A stretch of 41,960 bases of DNA from Rhodobacteraceae bacterium UBA1943 (GTDB lineage: Bacteria > Pseudomonadota > Alphaproteobacteria > Rhodobacterales > Rhodobacteraceae), in contig DDEX01000049.1 in assembly GCA_002336845.1 (NCBI GenBank), forward strand, positions 36,173-78,132, written 5' to 3'. Positions 14,144-20,365 of this stretch are shown here, piece by piece. The notes below the pieces were generated by a model. That model did not search any database. It was given only the letters and a program-made list of their open reading frames with translations, and was not told the origin of the DNA. The position numbers were made by a program, and so were the translations under genes. Numbering within the stretch: the first letter of the stretch is position 1; the number at the start of each line of letters is the position of its first letter.

Positions 14144-15181
14144 ATGAAGAAACCGGGGCTGGAGGATCTGGCGGCGGCGGCGGGGGTTTCGATGGCCACT
14201 GTGGACCGCGCGCTGAACGGGCGGCAAAAGGTGCGCGCCGAGACGGTTGCCCATATTGCGCAGGTCGCGCGGCGCATCGGCCACCCGGCAGCCTGGCGGT
14301 TTGGCGGCGATGGTGCGGTGCGACCGGTGGTGCGGTTCGGCGTGGTGCTGCACAAGCAGGGGCAGGGGTTCTACAAGGCTTTTGCCGAAGAGTTGCGCCG
14401 TGCGGTTGCGGCGGTGCCCGGCATTGACGGGCGGCTGGTGCTGGAGTTCTCAACCGGGCAGGCGCCGGGCGAGATGGCGGCCAATCTGAGGGCAATGGCC
14501 GGGCGCTGCGATGTGCTGGCCGCGACGGCGGTGAACCACCCTGAGGTGACGGCGGCATTGGAAACGCTGTGCGCAGGGGGCGTTGCGGTTTTCGCGCTGT
14601 TGTCGGAATTCGCGCCAGGGCTGCGGGCGGGCTATCTTGGGCTGGACAATACCAAGGTGGGGCGCACGGCGGCCTGGATGCTGGCCACCCACGCGCGGGC
14701 GCCGGGCGAGGTCGCGGTGTTCGTCGGCGGTCACCGCTGGCATGGGCACTTATTGCGCGATCAGGGTTTTCGCGACTGGATGCGAAATCATGCGCCGGGC
14801 CTGCGGGTGCTGGAAACGCGGGTCAATCTGGAAACGCGGGCGGTGACCCATGATGCCGTGCGCGGGCTGCTGACGCGTCATCCCGATTTGCGCGGCATCT
14901 ATGTGGCTGGTGGCGGGATGGAGGGTGCCGTGGCCGCGCTGCGCGATGCGGGGGGCGGCGGGCGGGTGGCGCTGGTGGCGCTGGTGGTCAGCGCGCTGAC
15001 GCCCGAATCGCGCAAGGGCCTGATTGATGGGCAGGTGACGCTGGTGATCGACACGCCGCTCGAAGCGTTGTGCCGCGCACTGATGGAACGGATGGCGGCC
15101 GTCGCGCTGAACCGCCCGGCGATTGCCGGGGGTGACGTGCTGTTCCTGCCACCCGCCTACAGCCTGCCCGAAACGCTGTGA
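14144..15181 (+). CDS. LacI-family transcriptional regulator
   Basis: A 345-residue regulator. Residues 5-50 are a LacI helix-turn-helix (LEDLAAAAGVSMATVDRALNG) and the rest is a periplasmic-binding-protein-like sugar-binding domain (FGVVLHKQGQGFYKAFAEEL, GYLGLDNTKVGRTAAWMLA, GIYVAGGGMEGAVAALRDAG). The last part matches the RbsB-type fold of the transporter binding protein encoded nearby. It is divergent from mocD-mocE-panB and upstream of the isomerase/ABC/iolG operon, so it probably senses a sugar or cyclitol and controls one or both units. The ATG at 14144 follows GGGAGGA. No clear LacI operator was recognised in the 106-base divergent gap. Confidence 0.88.
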   Translation: MKKPGLEDLAAAAGVSMATVDRALNGRQKVRAETVAHIAQVARRIGHPAAWRFGGDGAVRPVVRFGVVLHKQGQGFYKAFAEELRRAVAAVPGIDGRLVLEFSTGQAPGEMAANLRAMAGRCDVLAATAVNHPEVTAALETLCAGGVAVFALLSEFAPGLRAGYLGLDNTKVGRTAAWMLATHARAPGEVAVFVGGHRWHGHLLRDQGFRDWMRNHAPGLRVLETRVNLETRAVTHDAVRGLLTRHPDLRGIYVAGGGMEGAVAALRDAGGGGRVALVALVVSALTPESRKGLIDGQVTLVIDTPLEALCRALMERMAAVALNRPAIAGGDVLFLPPAYSLPETL

Positions 15182-15198
15182 GCGCGGCGTTCTGGATA

Positions 15199-15214
15199 TG
15201 GAATAAATTTTCTG
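15199..15214. promoter_or_regulatory. Imperfect IolR-type site
   Basis: TGGAATAAATTTTCTG keeps GGAA-N6-TTCT, one base off the GGAA-N6-TTCC core. It lies 51 bases upstream of the perfect site at 15250-15265, in the same orientation, and may be an auxiliary site. Confidence 0.4.
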
Positions 15215-15249
15215 TTTTGTGGAAATTTTAGGTTGAAACGCGGATAAAA

Positions 15250-15265
15250 TGGAATATCAATTCCA
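15250..15265. promoter_or_regulatory. IolR-type operator upstream of the isomerase/transporter operon
   Basis: Arms TGGAAT and ATTCCA around ATCA, with a perfect GGAA-N6-TTCC core. It lies 45 bases before the start at 15311 in the LacI-to-isomerase gap, placing the transporter operon in the same regulon as iolC. Confidence 0.78.
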
Positions 15266-15310
15266 TAAGGCGATGTGGAGAGCGCCTGAGTCTTCAAGGA
15301 TTAAACCGCG

Positions 15311-16117
15311 ATGGTGGCCTTCGCGCTGAACCATATGACTGCACCCCGGTTGGGGTGGGAGGCGTTTCTCGATCTGACGAAATCGCTTGGTTGCATTGGG
15401 GTGGAGTTTCGCAACGACCTGAAGGGTCCGCTGTTCGGCGGTGCCGATCCGGCTGCCGTGGGCGCGGCCACCCGTGCCCGTGGCCTGCGGCTTCTGGCGC
15501 TGGCCGAGGTCAAGATGTTCAACGACTGGTCCGACGCCAAAGCGGCCGAGGCCGAGGCGCTGATGAAGATTGCCGTGGCGGCAGGGGCAGGGGCAGTCAG
15601 CCTGATCCCGCGTAACGATGGCGTTGCGACCGACCGCGCAGAAAGCCGCAAGGTGACGGAACTGGCGCTTCGGGAAATTCTGCCGATGCTGAAGGCTCAT
15701 GGCCTCAAGGCAATGGTGGAACCCCTGGGCTTTGCCGTCTGTTCGCTGCGCTACAAGGATGTGCTGGCCGATTGCATCGACGCCGTGGGCGGGGCTGGCA
15801 CCTGTTACATGGTGCATGACACGTTCCACCACGCGCTGGCGGGTTTTGGACCGATCTTCCCGGAACTGACGGGAATCGTTCATGTTTCCGGCGTGGAAGA
15901 CCCGATCTATCTGGACGACATGCGCGACGCTCACCGTGTTCTGGTGGGGCCGAACGATGTCTTGGGCAACGTGGCGCAACTGCGCGCGCTGCTGGCGGCG
16001 GGCTACGCTGGCCCGGTGTCTTACGAACCCTTTGCGGACAGCATTCATGCGCTGGACGCACCAAGGGCGGCTCTGGCCGCCTCGATGCAATTCATTCGTC
16101 AGGGCGTGGAGGCCTGA
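15311..16117 (+). CDS. Sugar phosphate isomerase/epimerase-like TIM barrel, probable 2-keto-myo-inositol isomerase (IolI-like)
   Basis: A 268-residue xylose-isomerase-like TIM barrel. Family features are GCIGVEFRNDL, the Glu in KAMVEPLGF, CYMVHDTFHHALAG, IVHVSGVED and the C-terminal GPVSYEPF, matching the metal-ligand pattern of IolI, which interconverts inosose isomers. It is shorter than IolE and different in sequence, so it is not a second dehydratase. It is the first gene of an operon with the sugar ABC transporter and IolG, with IolR-type sites just upstream. The ATG at 15311 has only a weak AAGGA ribosome site. MocC-like function on an inosamine derivative is possible but not indicated. 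Confidence 0.8.
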   Translation: MVAFALNHMTAPRLGWEAFLDLTKSLGCIGVEFRNDLKGPLFGGADPAAVGAATRARGLRLLALAEVKMFNDWSDAKAAEAEALMKIAVAAGAGAVSLIPRNDGVATDRAESRKVTELALREILPMLKAHGLKAMVEPLGFAVCSLRYKDVLADCIDAVGGAGTCYMVHDTFHHALAGFGPIFPELTGIVHVSGVEDPIYLDDMRDAHRVLVGPNDVLGNVAQLRALLAAGYAGPVSYEPFADSIHALDAPRAALAASMQFIRQGVEA

Positions 16118-16195
16118 GGCGAAAGGATATCCGCCCTCGGGCGGCCCGGCGGGGAGATGAGGTGGCGCCGGACACCAAACTGTGGAGGAAAAACC

Positions 16196-17137
16196 ATGAA
16201 GAAGACCCTTCTTATTGCGGGCCTGACTGCCCTTCTGGGCACCACTGCGATGGCTGAAACCGTTGGGGTTTCGATGGCCAAGTTCGACGACAACTTCCTG
16301 ACCGTGCTGCGCAACGGCATCCAGAAGTCGGCCGATGAAACCGGCGTGACCGTGCAGATCGAAGATGCGCAGAACGACGTGGCCAAGCAGCTTGACCAGA
16401 TCAAGAACTTTGTCGCCTCGGGTGTCGATGCGATCATCGTCAACCCTGTCGATACCTCGGCCACCCAGGCGATGAGCGATGCCGCCGCCGCCGCCGGTGT
16501 GGCGCTGGTGTATGTGAACCGTCAGCCGGTCAACGTGGACAGCCTGCCCGAGAAGCAAGCCTTTGTCGCCTCGAACGAGGTCGATTCGGGCACGCTGGAA
16601 ACCAAAGAGGTTTGCCGCCTGTTCAAGGAAGCCGGCAAGACCGAGGCCAGCGTCTATGTGCTGATGGGCGAATTGTCGAACCAGGCCGCGGTGCAGCGCA
16701 CCGCCGACATCCATGATGTGATCGGCGGGCCAGATTGCGGCGTGAAGATCACCATCATCGACGAGCAGACCGCCAACTGGAGCCGTGATGAGGCCCAGAA
16801 CCTGATGACCAACTGGCTGTCCACCGGCACGGCGTTTGATGGCGTGATCGCCAACAACGACGAAATGGCCGTGGGCGCCATTCAGGCGATGAAGGCGGCG
16901 AATATCGACATGAAGTCGGTGGTTGTCGGCGGCGTTGACGCGACGCAGGACGCACTGGCTGCGATGCAGGCGGGCGATCTGGATGTGACCGTGTTCCAGA
17001 ATGCCGCCGGGCAGGGCGCGGGCGCGCTGGATGCCGCGCTGAAACTGTCGAAGGGCGAAGCGGTGGAAAAGAAGGTCTGGGTGCCGTTCGAACTGGTGAC
17101 CCCGGCCAACGTGGCCGACTATCTGGCCAAGAACTAA
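16196..17137 (+). CDS. Sugar/inositol ABC transporter substrate-binding protein (MocB/IbpA type)
   Basis: A 313-residue periplasmic binding protein of the RbsB type. Signal peptide MKKTLLIAGLTALLGTTAMA is cleaved before ETVGVSMAKFDD. Family segments are QLDQIKNFVASGVDAIIVNP, PVNVDSLPEKQAFVASNEVD, GVIANNDEMAVGAIQAMKAA and VVVGGVDATQDALAAMQAG. Rhizopine-binding MocB and inositol-binding IbpA belong to this family, and the locus makes an inositol or its derivative the likely ligand. The ATG at 16196 follows GGAGG. Strong hairpins follow the stop, a common way to keep binding-protein mRNA more abundant than that of the permease. Confidence 0.92.
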   Translation: MKKTLLIAGLTALLGTTAMAETVGVSMAKFDDNFLTVLRNGIQKSADETGVTVQIEDAQNDVAKQLDQIKNFVASGVDAIIVNPVDTSATQAMSDAAAAAGVALVYVNRQPVNVDSLPEKQAFVASNEVDSGTLETKEVCRLFKEAGKTEASVYVLMGELSNQAAVQRTADIHDVIGGPDCGVKITIIDEQTANWSRDEAQNLMTNWLSTGTAFDGVIANNDEMAVGAIQAMKAANIDMKSVVVGGVDATQDALAAMQAGDLDVTVFQNAAGQGAGALDAALKLSKGEAVEKKVWVPFELVTPANVADYLAKN

Positions 17138-17139
17138 GC

Positions 17140-17176
17140 CTGCCTTCGGGCAGAGGGGTGGCCACAAGGCCGCCCC
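17140..17176 (+). other. Tandem stem-loops between binding-protein and permease genes
   Basis: First hairpin CTGCC, TTCG loop, GGCAG (17140-17153); second GGGGTGGCC, ACAA loop, GGCCGCCCC (17155-17176, one G-T pair). Neither is followed by a T run, so mRNA stabilisation or partial attenuation is more likely than full termination. Confidence 0.6.
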
Positions 17177-17239
17177 GGACCGACCATCCGGCGGGGGCCG
17201 GGATTTTCATCCGATTTCAGACATATGGGGGGCACGCCC

Positions 17240-18352
17240 GTGTCGCAGGCAACGCATGGCCTTGGGGGCCTCAAATACGATCCGACCAAGAAGGCGCGCG
17301 CGCCGGAGTGGAATGTTCTGGTCGCGCTGATCGCAATCACGGTCATTTTTGAAATTCTGAACCGTATCAACGGCACCAGCTTTCTGTTCAACCTGCGTGA
17401 CAATGTGCCGGGCCTGTTCAACCAGCAGCGCATCGACATCATGCTGTTGCAGGTGTCGATCACCGGCATCATCGCGTTGGGGGTGACGCAGGTCATCATT
17501 CTGGGCGGGATCGACCTGTCGTCTGGCTCGGTTGTCGGTGCCACGGCGATGATCGTGATGAGCTTTGCCCAGACCGCCATGGTCAACGGCAACCCCAACC
17601 CCAAGGCGGTTCTGGGCGACTGGGCGATGGACCTGCCGGTGATCGCGCCGATTGCGGTGGGTCTTGCTTGCGGCCTGCTGGCGGGCCTGATCAACGGCGC
17701 ACTGATCGCCTATACCAAGATTCCGCCCTTTATCGCCACTTTGGGCATGATGGTTTCGGCGCGCGGCGCGGCGCGGTGGTGGTCGAACGGCCAGCCGGTT
17801 TCCTTTCCGACCGAAAGCTATGCGGGCCTTGCCAATGGCGACCTGCTGGGCACGCTGACCTTTGGTCTGTTCCACTGGCCCGGCCAGAACCCGGCGGTGA
17901 TCTTTGCCCTGCTGGCGGTGCTGTTTCAGGTGGTGATGATCCGCACGGTTTACGGCAAGCGCACCTATGCCATCGGCTCGAACGAGGCGGCGGCGCGCAT
18001 GTCGGGCATTGCGGTCGATCGTCACAAGGTGCTGGTTTACATGGTTGCCGGTGCCCTTGCGGCGGTGGCGGCGATCCTGCTGACCTCAAAGAACCTGACG
18101 GCGCAGGCCGGCATGGGGGTGATGTACGAGCTGGATGCCATCGCCATGGCGGTCATCGGCGGCGTCAGTCTGTCGGGTGGGCGCGGTTCGATGATAGGCA
18201 CCGTGCTGGGCGCGATGATCTTTTCGGTGATCATCTCTGGCTTCACCTCGATCCGGCTCGATGCCTACTATCAGGAAATGGTCAAGGGCGTGATCATCGT
18301 CGGCGCGGTCATTCTGGATCAGTGGCGGCAACGCGGCCGGGCACGCGGCTAA
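17240..18352 (+). CDS. Sugar/inositol ABC transporter permease
   Basis: A protein of about 370 residues, an RbsC-type permease with some ten hydrophobic spans, which forms the membrane channel of the neighbouring transporter. Family segments are VTQVIILGGIDLSSGSVVG, GLLAGLINGALIAYTKIPPF, IATLGMMVSARGAARW, YAIGSNEAAARMSGI and AVIGGVSLSGGRGSMIGT, which are typical of ribose/inositol permeases. The GTG at 17240 (SQATHGLGGLKYD) has GGGGGG 7 bases upstream; an in-frame ATG at 17225 would add five residues but lacks a ribosome site. It lies between the binding-protein and ATPase genes of the operon. Confidence 0.92.
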   Translation: MSQATHGLGGLKYDPTKKARAPEWNVLVALIAITVIFEILNRINGTSFLFNLRDNVPGLFNQQRIDIMLLQVSITGIIALGVTQVIILGGIDLSSGSVVGATAMIVMSFAQTAMVNGNPNPKAVLGDWAMDLPVIAPIAVGLACGLLAGLINGALIAYTKIPPFIATLGMMVSARGAARWWSNGQPVSFPTESYAGLANGDLLGTLTFGLFHWPGQNPAVIFALLAVLFQVVMIRTVYGKRTYAIGSNEAAARMSGIAVDRHKVLVYMVAGALAAVAAILLTSKNLTAQAGMGVMYELDAIAMAVIGGVSLSGGRGSMIGTVLGAMIFSVIISGFTSIRLDAYYQEMVKGVIIVGAVILDQWRQRGRARG

Positions 18353-18363
18353 GGGGGGATAAA

Positions 18364-19131
18364 ATGAGCGACATCATTCTGGAAACGCGCGGCCTGTCGA
18401 AACGCTATGGCGGGGTTCACGCGCTGGAGGACGCCAATTTCATCCTGAAACAGGGTGAGCATGTGGCGGTGGTCGGCGACAACGGGGCGGGCAAATCCAC
18501 CTTCGTGCGCCAGGTCACCGGGGTGGAACAGAAATCCGCCGGCCAGATCTTTTTCGACGGGCAAGAGGTGAACCACGCGGGGCCCCTGGAGGCGCGCGAG
18601 GCCGGGATCGAGACGGTGTTCCAGACGCTTGCCCTGGCCGATGATCTGGACGTGCCGTCGAACCTGTTTCTGGGGCGAGAGCTTTACAAGTTCCGCTTCG
18701 GCCCGTTCTCGTGGCTGGATCGCAAGGCGATGCGCGACCGCACGATGGAGGCGCTGAAGACCACGGCGGTGAAAATTCCCAACGTGGACAACCCGATCCG
18801 CAACATGTCGGGCGGCCAGCGCCAGTGCGTGTCCATCGCCCGGACTGCGGCCTTTGCGTCAAAGCTGGTGATCATGGATGAACCGACGGCGGCCCTGGGC
18901 GTGCAGGAAACTGCGCAGGTCGAAAACATCATCCGGGGTCTGAAGGAACGGGGCATCCCGATGATCCTGATTTCCCACAACCTGCGGCAGGTCTTCGATC
19001 TGGTTGACCGGATCGTGGTGTTCCGCCGGGGCCGGATCGTGGCCAGCCTGAACAAGCATGAGACCGATGGCAATGACATTGTATCCTATATCACCGGCGT
19101 AAAGGGCGGCTCGGATGCCGCCGTTGCCTGA
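18364..19131 (+). CDS. Sugar/inositol ABC transporter ATP-binding protein
   Basis: A 255-residue single-domain ABC ATPase that powers the transporter. Walker A is GDNGAGKST (38-46), the Q-loop Gln is 87, the signature is MSGGQ (148-152), and Walker B is LVIMDEP (168-174, Glu173); ISHN gives the H-loop. Many RbsA/IatA-type sugar ATPases have two fused domains of about 500 residues; this one is the short FrcA-like form, so it must dimerise. It starts 11 bases after the permease stop, with GGGGGAT upstream. Confidence 0.93.
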   Translation: MSDIILETRGLSKRYGGVHALEDANFILKQGEHVAVVGDNGAGKSTFVRQVTGVEQKSAGQIFFDGQEVNHAGPLEAREAGIETVFQTLALADDLDVPSNLFLGRELYKFRFGPFSWLDRKAMRDRTMEALKTTAVKIPNVDNPIRNMSGGQRQCVSIARTAAFASKLVIMDEPTAALGVQETAQVENIIRGLKERGIPMILISHNLRQVFDLVDRIVVFRRGRIVASLNKHETDGNDIVSYITGVKGGSDAAVA

Positions 19132-19170
19132 ATTTGCAAGAACGGGCGCAAGGCCCGGAAGGAGAAAGAC

Positions 19171-20172
19171 ATGACGGTTCGGTTCGGGCTTTTGGGCGCC
19201 GGACGCATCGGCAAGGTTCACGCCAAGGCGGTAACCGGCGATGCGCAGGCGAAACTGGTGGCGGTGGCCGACGCCTTCCCGGCGGCGGCGCAGGCGATTG
19301 CCGATCAATACGGCTGCGATATCCGCACGATCGAGGCGATCGAGACGGCGAAAGACATCGACGCGGTGGTGATCTGCACCCCCACCGACACCCATGCCGA
19401 CCTGATCGAACGCTTCGTCAAGGCGGGTAAGGCGGTGTTCTGCGAAAAGCCCATCGACCTGTCGCTAGCCCGCGTAAAGGCCTGTCTGGAGGTGGTGCGC
19501 GCCCACAAGGGCACGCTGATGGTCGGCTTCAACCGCCGGTTTGATCCGCATTTCCGCGCGGTGCGGGCCGAGATCGACAAGGGCACCATTGGCGATGTGG
19601 AAATGGTGGTGATCACCAGCCGCGACCCCGGCGCGCCGCCGGTTGACTATATCAAACGCTCAGGCGGGATTTTCCGCGACATGACGATCCATGATTTCGA
19701 CATGGCGCGGTTTCTGCTGGGCGAGGAGGTGACCGAGGTTGTCGCCACGGCCGCCGTTCTGGTCGATCCGGCCATCGGCAAGGCGGGCGATTTTGACTCG
19801 GTTCAGGTGCTGCTGAAGACGGCAAGCGGCAAGCAGGCGATGATCTCCAACTCGCGCCGCGCCACCTATGGCTATGACCAGCGGATTGAGGTGCATGGCT
19901 CGGAAGGCCTCGCTTCCGCCGAAAACCAGCGCCCGGTGTCGATTGAGGTGGCGGGCGCCAAGGGCTACACCCGGCCCCCGCTGCATGATTTCTTCATGAC
20001 CCGCTATACCGACGCCTACGCCGCCGAAATCGCCGCCTTCATCAATGCCCTGGCAGGCAAGGGCAAGGCGGAACCCTCGGGCGAGGATGGCCTGATCGCA
20101 CTGGCCCTGGCCGATGCGGCGGTGAAGTCGGTGACCGAGGGGCGCGTGGTGAAGGTGGCTGAGGTGATGTGA
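19171..20172 (+). CDS. iolG: Inositol 2-dehydrogenase
   Basis: A 333-residue Gfo/Idh/MocA dehydrogenase that oxidises myo-inositol to 2-keto-myo-inositol with NAD, the entry step of the pathway. It has GAGRIG at 9-14, Lys93 in CEKPID, and Asp170 and His174 in FRDMTIHDFDM, the Lys/Asp/His catalytic set of inositol dehydrogenase. Length and motifs match IolG. It is the last gene of the operon, after the ATPase, with AGGAGAAAG before the ATG. Downstream is a terminator-like nested palindrome. The dehydrogenase at 10585 is a paralogue of a different subgroup, so the locus may handle two isomers. Confidence 0.94.
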   Translation: MTVRFGLLGAGRIGKVHAKAVTGDAQAKLVAVADAFPAAAQAIADQYGCDIRTIEAIETAKDIDAVVICTPTDTHADLIERFVKAGKAVFCEKPIDLSLARVKACLEVVRAHKGTLMVGFNRRFDPHFRAVRAEIDKGTIGDVEMVVITSRDPGAPPVDYIKRSGGIFRDMTIHDFDMARFLLGEEVTEVVATAAVLVDPAIGKAGDFDSVQVLLKTASGKQAMISNSRRATYGYDQRIEVHGSEGLASAENQRPVSIEVAGAKGYTRPPLHDFFMTRYTDAYAAEIAAFINALAGKGKAEPSGEDGLIALALADAAVKSVTEGRVVKVAEVM

Positions 20173-20178
20173 GCGGGC

Positions 20179-20249
20179 GGTGCGTGGAATCACGCACCCT
20201 ACCTATACGGGAACGGGCCGTAGGGTGCGTGATTTCACGCACCTTTTTC
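20179..20249. terminator. Nested palindrome terminator-like repeat, second copy
   Basis: 24-base inverted arms (20179-20202 and 20220-20243) with one mismatch, around a 17-base spacer, ending in a T run. Each arm contains the GGTGCGTG/CACGCACC palindrome. It follows the iolG stop by 6 bases and is the same family as 11720-11782. Confidence 0.72.
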
Positions 20250-20260
20250 GAGGCTGCGGC

Positions 20261-20340
20261 TCAAGTCTCGGCAACATGCGGGCTGAGGTCGAACCCTTCG
20301 ACCACGGCAGCCTGAAGGGCCATCAGCGCATAAGCCCGTA
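20261..20340 (-). pseudogene. Possible C-terminal coding remnant
   Basis: Read on the minus strand, 25 codons give RAYALMALQAAVVEGFDLSP and then HVAET before a TGA, with protein-like composition, but the frame is closed upstream by a TAA near 20350 and there is no start. It lies between a full and a degenerate palindrome copy. It may be the tail of a deleted gene; no family was recognised. Confidence 0.25.
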
Positions 20341-20365
20341 GTATGCGTTATTTCACGCAGCTTTT
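20338..20365. repeat. Degenerate copy of the GGTGCGTGA palindrome family
   Basis: GTAGTATGCGTTATTTCACG followed by CAGCTTTTT resembles the right arm of the copy at 20220-20243, with several changes and the same T run. It touches the parE stop and may serve as its terminator. Confidence 0.45.

Noticed and set aside
4936..16117. Assigning the second TIM-barrel protein as another IolE or as MocC
   Set aside because: It is shorter and carries the HDTFHHALAG and SYEPF pattern of the IolI type, while iolE is present separately.
15257..17167. Long leftward open frame opposite the isomerase and binding-protein genes
   Set aside because: It has shadow-frame composition and no family features, while the opposite strand encodes two recognisable proteins with good ribosome sites.
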